Assembly (NCBI RefSeq): GCF_051401765.1
Contig: NW_027480423.1
Coordinates: 1,922,001 to 1,986,000 of the forward strand
DNA length: 64,000 nucleotides
From: Calliopsis andreniformis
Taxonomy: Eukaryota; Arthropoda; Insecta; Hymenoptera; Andrenidae
Direction: 5' to 3'
The notes beneath the pieces were generated by a model. The model saw nothing but the letters and a program-made list of their open reading frames with translations. It was not told where the DNA came from and did no database searches. A program made the position numbers and the translations under genes. Position 1 is the stretch's first letter, and every line of letters starts with the position of its first letter. This document shows positions 12,190-24,934 of the stretch, one piece after another.

Positions 12190-12750
12190 CCTAGGCTTCA
12201 CCCCAGGTAGTTGTTCCACCAGATCGAATAGTTAGGGCCTAAGAAGTGTACGCAAGCAGCATAAAATACAATATAAATACAACAGTTCTTCCATCATATA
12301 AAACGGATAATTGCAACCAGTATGAAGGTTATGGTCATTTCTACGTTCCGGGCAACCTAGGCTTCACTCTATGGCGTTCTGCCACCACATCGAATAGCTA
12401 CGGCCTAGGAAGTCAACGCCTGAAGCATAGAATACAATAAAAATACAACAGTCTTTCCATCCTATAACTGGATTAATTGCAACCCGTGTGAAAGTGATGG
12501 TCATTTGTACGTTCCAGGCAACCTAGGCTTCACTCTAGGGCGTTGTACCACCAGATCGAATTGCTAGGGCCTAAGAAGTCAACGCCAGAAGGATAAGATA
12601 CAATATAAATATAACAGTTTTTCCATCGTATAGAACGAATAATAGCATCCAGTGTGAAAGTTATGGTCATTTCTACGTTCAGGGGCAACCTAGGCTTCAC
12701 TGTTGGGCGTTGCTCCACCAGATCAAACAGTTAGTTCCTTAGAAGTCAAC
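12170..12750. repeat. 3.5-monomer block, copy 1 (offset 4,314)
   Basis: It matches 16,484-17,064 at offset 4,314, the same spacing as the 2-kb block further left. Shared markers are CAGGTAGTTG, GGCGTTGTACCACC and AATAATAGCATCCAG. A related stretch with GAAGGATAAGA also recurs at +1,328 (13,919). Confidence 0.8.
12190..12521. repeat. Dimer (332 bp), copy 2
   Basis: This is the tandem copy of 11,858-12,189, with small changes such as GTGTACGCAAGC for GTGAACGCCAGC and GCCTAGGAAG for GCCTCAGAAG. Confidence 0.82.
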
Positions 12751-13779
12751 GCCCGAAGCATAAAATACAAAATAAATAGAACAGTTTTTCCATAGTATAA
12801 AACGAATAATAGCAACCAGTGTGAAAGTTATGATCATTTCTACGTTCCGGCAACCTAGGCTTCACCCCAGGACGTTGTTCCACCAGATCGAATAGTTAGG
12901 GCCTAAGAAGTGAACGCCAGCAGCATAAAATACAATATAAATACAACAGTTTTTCCATCATATAAAACGAGTAATTGCAACCAGTATGAAAGTTGTGGTC
13001 ATTTCTACTTTCCAGGCAACCCAGGCTACACCCTAGGGCGTTGCTCCAACAGATCGAATAGTTAGTGCCTTAGAAGTCCACGCCCGAAGCATAAAATACA
13101 AAATAAATAGAACTGTTTTTCCGTCGTAAAAAACGAATAATTGCAACCAGTATGAAAGCTAACGTCATTTCTACGTTCCGGGCAACCTAGGCTTCACTCT
13201 AGGGCGTTGCTCCACCAGATCGAATAGTTAGGGCCTTAGAAGTCAACTCCAGAATCATAAAATACAATAAAGATGCAACAGCTTTTCCATCGTATAAAAC
13301 GAATAATTGCAACCAGTGTGAATGTTATGGTCATTTCTACATTCCGAGCAATCTAGGCTTCACTCTAGGGCGTTGATCCAACAGATTGAATAGTTAGGGC
13401 CTTAGCAGTCAACGCCCGAAGCATAAAATACAATATAAATACAACAGTCTTTCCATCATATAACAGGAATAATAGCAACCAGTTTGAAAGGGATGGTCAT
13501 TTCTACGTTCCGGGCAACCTAGGCTTCACTCCAGAGCGTTGCTCCACCAGATCGAATAGTTAGTGCCTTAGAAGTCAACGCCAGAAGCATAAAATACAAT
13601 ATAAATACAACAGTTTTTCCATCGTATAAAACGAATAATTGCAACCAGTATGAAAGTTATGGTCATTTCTACGTTCCGGGCAACCTAGGCTTCACTCTAT
13701 GGCGTTCTTCCACTACATCGAATAGCAACGGCCTCAGAAGTCAACGCCTGAAGCATAAAATACAATAAAAATACAACAG

Positions 13780-14480
13780 TCTTTCCGTCCTATAACAGGA
13801 ATAGTTGCAACCCGTGTGAAAGTGATGGTCATTTGTACGTTCCAGGCAACCTAGGCTTCACTCTAGGGCGTTGTTCCACCAGATCGAATTGTTAGGGCCT
13901 AAGAAGTCAACGCCAGAAGGATAAGAAACAATATAAATATAACAGTTTTTCCATCGTAGAGAACGAATAATAGCATCCAGTGTGAAAGTTATGGTCATTT
14001 CTACGTTCCGGGCAACCTAGGCTTCACTGTCGGGCGTTGCTCCACCAGATCAAACAGTTAGTTCCTTAGAAGTCAACGCCCGAAGCATAAAATACAAAAT
14101 AAATAGAACAGTTTTTCCATAGTATAAAACGAATAATAGCAACCAGTGTGAAAGTTATGATAATTTCTACGTTCCGGCAACCTAGGCTTCACCCCAGGGC
14201 GTTGTTCCACCAGATCGGATAGTTAGGCCCTAAGAAGTGAACGCCAGCAGTATAAAATACAATATAAGTACAACAGTTTTTCCATCATACAAAACGAATA
14301 ATTGCAACCAGTATGAAAGCTATGGTCATTTCTACTTTACGGGCAACCTAGGCTACACAATAGGGCGTTGCTCTTACAGATTGAGTAGTTAGGGCCTTAG
14401 AAGTCATCGCCAGAAGCATAAAACACAATATAAATACGACAGTTTTTCCATCGCATAGAACGAATAATAGCAACCAGTGT
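13780..14480. repeat. Four-monomer block, copy 1 (offset 1,991)
   Basis: It matches 15,772-16,471 at 12 monomers minus one base. Markers are CAGTTAGTTCCTTAG, CCATAGTATAAAACG, CCATCATACAAAACG and CTACACAATAGGGCG followed by CTCTTACAGATTG. Confidence 0.82.
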
Positions 14481-14594
14481 GAAAGTTATGGTCATTTCTA
14501 CTTTCCGGGCAGCCTAGGCTTCACGCCTAGGGCGTTGCTCCACCAGATCAAACAGTTAGGGCCTTAGAAGTCAACGCCCGAAGCATAAAATACA

Positions 14595-15005
14595 AAATAA
14601 ATAGAACAGCTTTTCCATCGTATAAAACGAATAATTGCAACCTGTGTGAAAGTAGTAGGCATTTCTACCTTCCGGGCAACCTAGGCTTCACTCTAGGGCG
14701 TTGCTCCACCACATCGAATAGCTACGGCCTTAGAAGTCAACGCCAGAAGCATAAAATACAGTATAAATACAACAGTTTTTCCATTGTATAGCATGACCAA
14801 TTGCAACCAGTGCGAAAGTAACGATCATTTCGACGCTTCGGGCATCCTAGACTTAACTCTGAGGCGTTGCTCCACCAGATCGAAGAGTTAGGGTCTAAGA
14901 AGACAACACCGGAAGCATAAAATACAATATAAATACAACAGCTTTTCCATCGTAGAAAACGAATAATTGCAACCTATGTGAAGGTTATGGTCATATCTAC
15001 GTTCC
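14595..15005. repeat. Block with divergent monomer, copy 1
   Basis: It contains the rare variant reading CGATCATTTCGACGCTTCGG and CCTAGACTTAACTCTGAGG near 14,821-14,865. This variant has lost the CCTAGG palindrome. The block matches 18,574-18,984 at offset 3,979 (24 monomers minus five bases) and partly 15,335-15,690 at 664 bp. Confidence 0.85.
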
Positions 15006-15334
15006 GGGTAACCTTGGCTTCACTCTATGGCGTTCTGCCACCACATCGAATAGCTACGGCCTCAGAAGTCAACGCCTGAAGCATAGAATACAATAAATAT
15101 ACAAGAGTTCTTCCATCATATAACAGGAATATTTGCAACCAGTTTGAAGGTGATGGAAATTGCTACGTTCCGGGCAACTTAGGCTTCACTCTAGGGCGTT
15201 GCTCCACCAGACCGAATAGTTAGTGCCTTAGAAGTCAACGCCGGAAGCATAAAACACAATATAAGTACAACAGTTTTTCCATCGTATTAAATGAATAATT
15301 GCAAACATTGCGAAAGTAATGGTCATTTCTACTT

Positions 15335-15690
15335 TCCGGGCAACCTAGGCTTCACTCTAGGGCGTTGCTCCACCACATCGAATAGCTACGGCCTTAGAAG
15401 TCAACGCCAGAAGCATAAAATACAGTATAAATACAACAGTTTTTCCAGTGAATAGCATGACCAATTGCAACCAGTGCGAAAGTAACGATCATTTCGACGC
15501 TTCGGGCATCCTAGACTTAACTCTGAGGCGTTGGTCCACCAGATCGAAGAGTTAGGGCCTAAGAAGTCAACACCGGAAGCATAAAATACAATATAAATAC
15601 AACAGCTTTTCCATCGTAGAAAACGAATAATTGCAATCTGTGTGAATGTTATGGTCATATCTACGTTCCGGGTAACCTTGGCTTCACTCT
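15335..15690. repeat. Block with divergent monomer, copy 2
   Basis: It matches 14,671-15,026 at exactly 664 bp and includes the CCTAGACTTAACTCTGAGG segment at 15,510. It carries private changes such as CCAGTGAATAGCATG. Confidence 0.84.
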
Positions 15691-15771
15691 ATGGCGTTCT
15701 TCCACCACATCGAATAGCTACGGCCTCAGAAGTCAACGCCTGAAGCATAGAATACAATAAAAATACAACAG

Positions 15772-16471
15772 TCTTTCCATCCTATAACTGGAATAATTGC
15801 AACCCGTGTGAAAGTGATGGTCATTTGTACGTTCCAGGCAACCTAGGCTTCACTCTAGGGCGTTGTACCACCAGATCGAATTGTTAGGGCCTAAGAAGTC
15901 AACGCCAGAAGCATAAGATACAATATAAATATAACAGTTTTTCCATCGTATAGAACGAATAATAGCATCCAGTGTGACAGTTATGGTCATTTCTAAGTTC
16001 CGGGCAACCTAGGCTTCACTCTAGGCGTTGCACCACCAGATCAAACAGTTAGTTGCTTAGAAGGCAACGCCCGAAGCATAAAATACAAAATAAATAGAAC
16101 AGTTTTTCCATAGTATAAAACGAATAATTGCAACCAGTGTGAAAGTTATGATCATTTCTACGTTCCGGCAACCTAAGCTTCACCCCAGGGCGTTGTTCCA
16201 CCAGATCGAATTGTTAGGGCCTAAGAAGTGAACGCGAGCAGCATAAAATACAATATAAGTACAACAGTTTTTCCATCATACAAAACGAATAATTGCAACC
16301 AGTATGAAAGCTATGGTCATTTCTACTTTACGGGCAACCTAGGCTACACAATAGGGCGTTGCTCTTACAGATTGAATAGTTACGGCCTTAGAAGTCAACG
16401 CCAGAAGCATAAAACACAATATAAATACAACAGTTTTTCCATCGTATAGAACGAATAATAGCATCCAGTGT
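15772..16471. repeat. Four-monomer block, copy 2 (offset 1,991)
   Basis: This is the copy of 13,780-14,480 with scattered substitutions. The CTACACAATAGGG monomer occurs a third time near 17,670 (offset 1,327, 8 monomers). Confidence 0.82.
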
Positions 16472-16483
16472 GAAAGTTATGGT

Positions 16484-17064
16484 CATTTCTACGTTCCGGG
16501 CAACCTAGGCTTCACCCCAGGTAGTTGTTCCACCAGATCGAACAGTTAGGGCCTAAGAAGTGAACGCCAGCAGCATAACATACAATATAAATACAACAGT
16601 TCTTCCATCATATAAAACGGATAATTGCAACCAGTATGAAGGTTATGGTCATTTCTACGTTCCGGGCAACCTAGGCTTCACTCTATGGCGTTTTTCCACC
16701 ACATCGAATTGCTACGGCCTCAGAAGTCAACGCCTGAAGCATAGAATACAAAAAAATACAACAGTCTTTCCATCCTATAACTGGAATAATTGCAACCCGT
16801 GTGAAGGTGATGGTCATTTGTACGTTCCAGGCAACCTAGGCTTCACTCTAGGGCGTTGTACCACCAGATCGAATTGTTAGGGCCTAAGAAGTCAACGTCA
16901 GAAGCATAAGATACAATATAAATATAACGGTTTTTCCATCGTATAGAACGAATAATAGCATCCAGTGTGAAAGTTATGATCATTTCTACGTTCCGGGCAA
17001 CCTAGGCTTCACTCTAGGGCGTTGCTCCACCAGATCAAACAGTTAGTTCCTTAGAAGTCAACGC
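16484..17064. repeat. 3.5-monomer block, copy 2 (offset 4,314)
   Basis: This is the copy of 12,170-12,750. It includes a one-base-short AT-rich stretch near 16,750 (ACAAAAAAATACAAC) that opens a 106-codon frame, which is an artefact of the deletion. Confidence 0.8.
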
Positions 17065-18574
17065 CCGAAGCATAAAATACAATATAAATATAACAGTTTT
17101 TCCAACGTATAGAACGAATAATAGCAACCAGTGTGAAGGTTAATGTCATTTCTACTTTCCGGGCAACCTAGGCTTCACCCCAGGTCGTTGTTCCACCAGA
17201 TCGAATAGTTAGGGCCTAGGAAGTGAACGCCAGCAGCATAAAATACAATATAAATACAACAGTTCTTCCATCATATAAAACGAATAATTGCAACCAGTAT
17301 GAAAATTATGGCAATTTCTACGTTCCGGGCAACCCAGGCTTCACTCTATGGCGTTCTTCCACCCCATCGAATAGCTACGGCCACAGAAGTCAACGCCAGA
17401 AGCTTAAAATACAATTTAAACACAACAGTTTTTCCATCGTATAAAACGAATAATTGCTACCACTATGGAAGTGATGGTCAGTTCTACGTTCCGGGCAATC
17501 TAGGCCTCACTATATGGCGTTGTTCCACCAGATTGAATAGTTAAGGCCTAAGATGTGAACGCCAGATGCATAAAATACAATATAAATACAACAGTTTTTC
17601 CATCATACAAAACGAATAATTGCAACCAGTATGAAAGCTATGGTCATTTCTAATTTACGGGCAACCTAGGCTACACAATAGGGCGTTGCTCTTACAGATT
17701 GAAAAGTTATGGCCTTAGAAGTCAACGCCAGAAGCATATATCACAATATAAATACAACAGTTTTTCCATCGTATAAAACGAATAATTGCAAACATTGCGA
17801 AAGTAATGGTCATTCCACGTTCCGGGCAACCTAGGCGTCACTCTAGTGCGTTGCTCCACCACATCTAATAGCTACGGCCTTAGACGTCAACGACAGAAGC
17901 ATAAATTACAATAAAGATGCAACAGCTTTTCCATCGTATAAAACGAATAATTGCACCCAGTGTGAAAGTTATAGTCATTTCTACTTTCCGCGCAACCTAG
18001 GCTTCACCCTAGGGCGATGCTCCAACAGATTGAATAGTTAGGACCTTAGAAGTCAATGCCCGAAGCATAAAACACAATATAAATACAACAGTTTTTCCAT
18101 CGCATAAAACGAATAATTGCAACCAGTATGAAAGTTAACGTCATTTCTACCTTCCGGGCAACCTAGGCTTCACCCTAGGGCGCTGCTCCAACAGATTGAA
18201 TAGTTAGGGCCTTAGAAGTCAACGCCGGAAGCATAAAATGCAATAAAAATACAACAGTTTTTCCATCGTATAAAAGGATCAATAGCAACCAGTTTGAAAG
18301 TGATGGTCATTTCTACGTTCCGGGCAACCTAGGCTTCACTCTAGGGCGTTGCTCGACCAGATCGAATAACTAGGGCCTTAGAAGTCAACGCCAGAAGCAT
18401 AAAATACAATATAAATACAACAGTTTTTCCATCGTAAAAACGAATAATTGCAACCAGTATGAAAGTTATGGACATTTCTACTTTCCGGGCAACCTAGGCT
18501 TCACCCTAGGGCGTTGCTTCAACAGATTGAATAGTTAGGGCCTTAGAAGTCAACGCCCGAAGCATAAAATACAA
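17064..18574. repeat. Mixed monomers, no clear block copy
   Basis: About nine monomers of types 1, 3 and 4 with many private substitutions. Single-monomer relatives occur elsewhere, such as CTACACAATAGGG near 17,670. No non-satellite sequence is present. Confidence 0.75.
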
Positions 18575-18984
18575 AATAAATAGAACAGTTTTTCCATTGT
18601 ATAAAACGAATAATTGCAACCTGTGTGAAAGTAATGGGCATTTCTACCTTCCGGGCAACCTAGGCTTCACTCTAGGGCGTTGCTCCACCACATCGAATAG
18701 CTACGGCCTTAGAAGTCAACGCCAGAAGCATAAAATACAGTATAAATACAACAGTTTTTCCATTGTATAGCATGACCAATTGCAACCAGTGCGAAAGTAA
18801 CGATCATTTCGACGCTTCGGGCATCCTATACTTAACTCTGAGGCGTTGCTCCACCAGATCGAAGAGTTAGGGTCTAAGAAGTCAACACCGGAAGCATAAA
18901 ATACAATATAAATACAACAGCTTTTCCATCGTAGAAAACGAATAATTGCAACCTGTGTGAAGGTTATGGTCATATCTACGTTCC
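18574..18984. repeat. Block with divergent monomer, copy 3
   Basis: It matches 14,595-15,005, with CCTATACTTAACTCTGAGG at 18,825. The longest open frame of the window (108 codons, minus strand, 18,716-19,042) falls here, because the divergent variant lacks some minus-strand stops. I see no evidence that it is a gene. Confidence 0.84.
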
Positions 18985-20015
18985 GGGTAACCTTGGCTTC
19001 ACTGTAGGGTGTTGCTCCACCAGATCGAATAGGTAGGGCCATAGAAGTCTACGCCGGAAGCATAAAATACAATAAATATACAAGAGTTTTTCCATCGTAT
19101 AACAGGATTAATTGCAACCAGTTTGAAAGTGATGGTCATTTCTCCTCTCCGGGCAACCTAGGCTTCACTCTAGAGCGTTGCTCCACTAGATCGAATAGCT
19201 AGGGCCTTAGAAGTCAACGCCAGAAGCATAAAATACAATGTAAATACAACAGTTTTTCCATTGTATAAAACGAATAATTGCAACCAGTATGAAACTTATG
19301 GTCATTTTTACTTTCCGAGCAACCTAGGCTTCACCCTAGGCCGTTGCTCTAACAGGTTGAATAGTCAGGGCCTTAGAAGTCAACGCCCGAAGCATAAAAT
19401 ACAATATAAATACAACAGTCTTTCCATCATATAACAGGAATAATAGCAACCAGTTTGAAAGTGATGGCCATTTCTACGTTCCGGGCAACCTAGGCTTCAC
19501 TCTAGGGCGTTGCTCCACCAGATGGAATAGTTAGTGCCTTAGAAGTCAACGCCAGAAGCATAAAATACAATGTAAATACAACTGTTTTTCCATCGTATAA
19601 AACGAATAATTGCTACCAGTGTGAAAGTGATGGTCATTTCTACGTTCTGGGCAACCTAGGCTTCACTCTAGGGCGTCGTTCCACCAGATCGAATAGCTAG
19701 GGCCTAAGGAGTCAACGCCAGAAGCATAAAATACAATATAAATATAACACCTTTTCCATCGTATAAAACGAATAATTGCAACAAGTATGAAAGTTGTGGT
19801 TATTTCTACTTTCCGGGCAACCTAGGCTTCACCCTAGGGCGTTGCTCCAACAGATTGAATAGTTAGGGCCTTAGACGTCGACGACCGAAGCATAAAATAC
19901 AAAACAAATAGAACAGTTTTTCCATCGTATAAAACGAATAATTGAAACCAGTGTAAAAGTAATGGTCATTTCTACGTTCCGGGCAACCTAGGCTTCACCC
20001 CAGGGCGCTGCTCCA
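18984..20015. repeat. Mixed monomers including the TACAAGAG variant
   Basis: It has ATACAATAAATATACAAGAG near 19,070, a variant seen again mainly at 24.4 and 25.2 kb. The stretch 19,640-19,930 recurs at 27,440-27,730 at offset 7,801 (47 monomers minus one base), marked by AATATAACAC(C/G)TTTTCC and CAACAAGTATGAAAG. Confidence 0.78.
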
Positions 20016-20632
20016 CCAGATCGAATAGTTAGGGCCTAAGAAGGTAACGCCAGAAGCATAAAATACAATATAAATACAACATTTTTTCCATCCTATGAAA
20101 CGAATAATTGCGACCAGTACGAAAGTTATGGTCATTTCAACTTTCCGGGCAACCTAGGCTTCACCCTAGGGCGTTGCTCCACCACATCGAATAGCTACCG
20201 ACTTAAAAGTCAGCGCTAGAAGCATAAATCACAATAAAAATGCAACAGATTTTCCAACGTATAGCATGAATAATTGCAACCGGTGTGAATGTTATGGTCA
20301 TTTCTACGTTCCGGGCAACCTAGGCTTCACTCTATGGCGTTCTTCCACCACATCGAATAGCTACGGCCTCAGAAGTCAACGCCTGAAGCATAGAATACAA
20401 TAAAAATACAACAGTCTATCCATCGTATATATGGAATAATTGCAACCCGTGTGAAAGTGATGGTCGTTTGTACGTTCCTGGCAACCTAGGCTTCACTCTA
20501 GGGCGTTGTTCCACCAGATCGAATTGTTAGGGCCTAAGAAGTCAAGGCCAGAAGCATAAGATACAATATAAATCTATCAGTTTTTCCATCGTATAGAACG
20601 AATAATAGCAACCAGTGTGAAAGTTATGGTCA
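20015..20632. repeat. Block copy 1 (offset 1,328, eight monomers)
   Basis: It matches 21,343-21,960. Markers are AAGGTAACGCC, ACATTTTTTCCATCCTATG, GCTACCGACTTAAAAG and TCTATCCATC. The AAGGTAACGCC monomer also recurs at 31,328. Confidence 0.84.
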
Positions 20633-20700
20633 CTTCTACGTTCCGGGCAACCTAGGCTTGACTGTAGGGTGTTGCTCCACCAGATCGAATTGGTAGGGCC
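20310..20700. repeat. Block copy 1 (offset 3,652)
   Basis: It matches 23,962-24,352 at exactly 22 monomers. Markers are the TCTATCCATC type 2 monomer, GTCGTTTGTACG and TTGACTGTAGGGTG. Confidence 0.82.
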
Positions 20701-20869
20701 TAAGAAGTCAACGCCAGAAGCATAAAATACAATATAAATATAACAGTTTTTCCATCGTATAAAACGAATAATAGCAACCAGTGTGAAAGTTATGGTCATT
20801 TCTACGTTCCGGGCAACCTAGGCTAAACAATAGGGCGTTGCTCTTACAGATTGAATAGTTTTGGCCTTA

Positions 20870-21480
20870 GAAGTCAACGCCCGATGGATAAAATACAAAA
20901 TAAATAGAACAGTTTTTCCATCGTGTAAAACGAATAATTGCTACCGGTGTGAAAGTTATGGTCATTTCTACGTTCCGGTCAACCTAGGCTTCACCATAGG
21001 GCGTTGTTCGACCAGATCGAGAAGTTAGGGCCTAAGCAGTGAACGCCAGAAGCATAAAATACAATATTAATACAACAGTTTTTCCATCATACAAAACGAA
21101 TAATTGCAACCATTATGAAAGTTAACGTCACTTCTACATTCCGGGCAACCTAGGCTTCACCCTAGGGCGTTGCTCCAACAGATTGAATAGTTAGGGCCTT
21201 AGAAGTCAACGCCGGGAGCATAAAATGCAATAAAAATACAACAGTTTTTCCATCGCATAAAAGGATTAATAGCAACCAGTGTGAAAGTTATGGTCATTTC
21301 TACGTTCTGGGCAACCTAGGCTTCACTCTAGGGCGTCGTTCCACCATATCGAATAGTTAGGGCCTAAGAAGGTAACGCCAGAAGCATAAAATACAATATA
21401 AATACAACATTTTTTCCATCCTATGAAACGAATAATTGCGACCAGTACGAAAGTTATGGTCATTTCAACTTTCCGGGCAA
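20870..21480. repeat. Block copy 1, one monomer shorter than its partner at 30.7 kb
   Basis: It matches 30,663-31,440. The offset is 9,793 at the left (CCGATGGATAAAATAC) but 9,959 at the right (AAGGTAACGCC). This copy therefore lacks exactly one monomer (166 bp), at about 21,120. Confidence 0.82.
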
Positions 21481-21960
21481 CCTAGGCTTCACCCTAGGGC
21501 GTTGCTCCACCACATCGAATAGCTACCGACTTAAAAGTCAGCGCTAGAAGCATAAATTACAATAAAAATGCAACAGATTTTCCAACGTATAGCATGAATA
21601 ATTGCAACCGGTGTGAATGTTATGGTCATTTCTACGTTCCGGGCAACCTAGGCTTCACTCTATGGCGTTCTTCCACCACATCGAATAGCTACGGCCTCAG
21701 AAGTCAGCGCCTGAAGCATAGAATACAATAAAAATACAACAGTCTATCCATCCTATATCTGGAATAATTGCAACCCGTGTGAAAGTGATGGTCGTTTGTA
21801 CGTTCCTGGCAACCTAGGCATCACTCTGGGGCGTTGTTCCACCAGATCGGATTGTTAGGGCCTAAGAAGTCAACGCCAGAAGCATAAGATACAATATAAA
21901 TATAACAGTTTTTCCATCGTATAGAACGAATAATAGCAACCAGTGTGAAAGTTATGGTCA
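21343..21960. repeat. Block copy 2 (offset 1,328, eight monomers)
   Basis: This is the copy of 20,015-20,632. It diverges after TTATGGTCA, where CACGCCTAGGG replaces the GACTGTAGGGTG form. Confidence 0.84.
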
Positions 21961-22534
21961 TTTCTACTTTCCGGGCAACCTAGGCTTCACGCCTAGGGCG
22001 TTGCTCCACCAGATCAAACAGTTAGGGCCTTAGAAGTCAACGCCCGAAGCATAAAATACAAAAAAAATAGAACAGTTTTTCCATTGTATAAAACGAGTAA
22101 TTGCAACCAGTATGAAAGTTGTGGTCATTTCTACTTTCCGGGCAACCCAGGCTACACCCTAGGGCGTTGCTCCAACAGATCGAATAGTTTGTGCCTTAGA
22201 AGTCCACGGCCGAAGCATAAAATACAAAATAAATTGAACTGTTTTTCCGTCGTATAAAACGAATAATTGCAACCAGTATGAAAGTTAACGTCATTTCTAC
22301 GTTCCGGGCAACCTAGGCTTCACTCTAGGGCGTTGCTCCACCAGATCGAATAGTTAGGGCCTTAGAAGTCAACGCCAGAATCATAAAATACAATAAACAT
22401 GCAACAGCTTTTCCATCGTATTAAACGAATAATTTCAACCAGTGTGAATGTTATGGTCATTTCTACATTACGAGCTACATAGGCTTCACTCTAGGGCGTT
22501 GATCCAACACACTGAATAGTTAGGGCCTTAGCAG

Positions 22535-23950
22535 TCAACGCCCGAAGCATAAGATACAATATAAATACAACAGTCTTTCCATCGTAAACAGGAATAATAG
22601 CAACCAGTTTGAAAGTGATGGTCATTTCTACGTTCCGGGCAACCTAGGCTTCACTCTAGAGCGTTGCTCCACCAGATGGAATAGTTAGGGCATAAGAAGT
22701 CAACGCCAGAAGCATAAAATACAATATAAATACAACAGTTTTTCAATCGTATAAAACGAGTAATTGCAACCAGTATGAAAGTTAGCGTCATTTCTACGTT
22801 CCGTGCAACCAAGGCTTCACCCTACGGCGTTGCTCCAACAGATTGAATAGTTAGGGCCTTAGAAGTCAACGCTGGAAGCATTAAATGCAATAAAAATACA
22901 ACGGTTTTTCCATCGTATAAAAGGATTAATTGCAACCTGTTTGAAAGTGATGGTCACTTCTACGTTCCGGGCAACGTAGGCTTCACTCTAGGGCGTTGTT
23001 CCACCAGATCGAACACTTAGGGCCTAAGAAGGCACCGCCAGAATCATAAAATACAATATAAATATAACAGTTTTTCCATCGTATAAAACAAATAATTGCT
23101 ACCGGTGTGAAGGTTATGGTCATTTCTACGTTACGGGCAACCTAGGCTTCACTCTAGGGCGTTGTTCCACCAGATGGAGTAGTTAGGGCATAAGAAGTCA
23201 ACGCCAGAAGCATAAAATACAAAATAAATAGAACAGTTTTTCCACCGTATAAAACTAATAATTGCAACCAGTGTGAAAGTAATGGGCATTTCTACGTTCC
23301 GGGCAACCTAGGCTTCTCGCTACGGCGTTGGACCAACAGGTGGAATAGTTAGGGCCTTAGAAGTCAACGCCCGAAGCATAAAATGCAATAAAAATAAAAC
23401 AGCTTTTCCATCGTATAACAGGAACAATTGCAACCAGTGTGAAAGTCATGGTCATTTCTACGTTCCGGGCAACCTAGGCTTCACTCTGGGGCGTTGCTCC
23501 ACCAGATCGAATAGATAGAGCCTTAGAAGTCAACGCCACAAGCATAAAATACAATAAAGATGCAACAGTTTATCCATCGTATAACAGGAATAATTGCAAC
23601 CAGTGTGAAGGTAATGGTATGTCCTACGTTCCGAGCAAGCTTGGCTTCACCCTAGGGTGTTGCTAAACCAGATCGAATAGTTAGGGCCTTAAAAGTCAAC
23701 GTCCGATGCATAAAATACAAAATAAATAGAACAGTTTTTCCATTGTATAAAACGAATAATTGCTACCAGTTTGAAAGTTATGGTAATTTCTATGTTCCGG
23801 GCAACCTTGCTTTCACTCTATGGCGTTGCTCCACCAGATCGCATAGCTAGGGACTTAGAACTCAACGCCATAAGAATAAAATACAATATAAGTACAACAG
23901 TTTTTCAATCGTATAAAATGAATAATTGTAAACATTGTGAATGTAATGGT
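22535..23950. repeat. 1.4-kb block, copy 1 (offset 3,153)
   Basis: It matches 25,688-27,103 at 19 monomers minus one base. Shared rare markers are CATCGTAAACAGG, GCAACGTAGGC, CGAACACTTAGGG, TTCTCGCTACGGCG, GTATGTCCTACG and GGTGTTGCTAAACC. Only a few single-base differences were seen. Confidence 0.9.
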
Positions 23951-23961
23951 CATTTCAACGT

Positions 23962-24352
23962 TCCGGGCTACCTAGGCTTCACTCTATGGCGTTCTTCCAC
24001 CACATCGAATAGCTACGGCCTCAGAAGTCAACGCCTGAAGCATAGAATACAATAAAAATACAACAGTCTATCCATCCTATATCTGGAATAATTGCAACCC
24101 GTGTGAAAGTGATGGTCGTTTGTACGTTCCTGGCAACCTAGGCTTCACTCTAGGGCGTTGTTCCACCAGATCGAATTGTTAGGGCCTAAGAAGTCAAGGC
24201 CAGAAGCATAAGATACAATATAAATCTAACAGTTTTTCCATCGTATAGAACGAATAATAGCAACCAGTGTGAAAGTTATGGTCACTTCTACGTTCCGGGC
24301 AACCTAGGCTTGACTGTAGGGTGTTGCTCCACCAGATCGAATTGGTAGGGCC
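23962..24352. repeat. Block copy 2 (offset 3,652)
   Basis: This is the copy of 20,310-20,700. It begins just after the 3,153-bp-spaced duplication ends, so the junction near 23,950 joins two different array segments. Confidence 0.82.
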
Positions 24353-24934
24353 ATAGAAGTCAACGCCCGAAGCTTAAAATACATTAAATCTACAAGAGCT
24401 TTTCCATCGTATAACAGGAATAATTGCAACCAGTTTGAAAGTGATGGTCATTTCTACGTTCCGGGCAACCTAGGCTTCACTCTAGGGCGTTGTTCCACCA
24501 GATCGAAAAGTTAGGGCCTAAGAAGTCAACGCCAGAAGCATAAAATACAATATAAATATAACAGTTTTTCCATCGTATAAAACGAATAATAGCAACCAGT
24601 GTGAAAGTTATGGTCATTTCTACGTTCCGGGCAACCTAGGCTAAACAATAGGGCGTTGCTCTTACAGATTGAATAGTTAGGGCCTTAGAAGTCAACGCCA
24701 GAAGCATAAATCACAATATAAATACAACAGTTTTTCCATCGTATAAAACGAATAATTGCAACCAGTATGAAAGTTAACGTCACTTCTACTTTCCGGGCAA
24801 CCTAGGCTTCACCCTAGGGCGTTGCTCCAACAGATTGAATTGTTAGGGCCTTAGAAGTCAACGCCGGAAGCATAAAATGCAATAAAAATACAACAGTTTT
24901 TCAATCGCATAAAAGGATTAATTGCAACCAGTTT
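24105..24934. repeat. Pentamer higher-order repeat (830 bp), copy 1
   Basis: The five-monomer unit has markers GACTGTAGGGTG, AAGCTTAAAATACATTAAATC with TACAAGAGC, CTAAACAATAGGGCG and GCATAAAAGGATTAATT. It is repeated immediately to the right. Confidence 0.86.
24469..24634 (+). repeat. Representative monomer, type 1 (common form)
   Basis: Exactly 166 bp between successive CCTAGG motifs. It carries the commonest AT-rich segment (AATATAAATA before ACAG), the GTATAAAACGAATAAT form, GTGTGAAAGTTATGG and TTCCGGGCAA. Variants of this type make up the largest share of monomers and occur along the whole window. It is given as a reference for the types below. Confidence 0.9.

Noticed and set aside
18716..19042. 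Longest open frame (108 codons, minus strand)
   Set aside because: It spans about two monomers, with the divergent CCTAGACTTAACTCTGAGG variant removing stops. Related frames at 15,401-15,658 and elsewhere follow the repeat copies and not any protein family.
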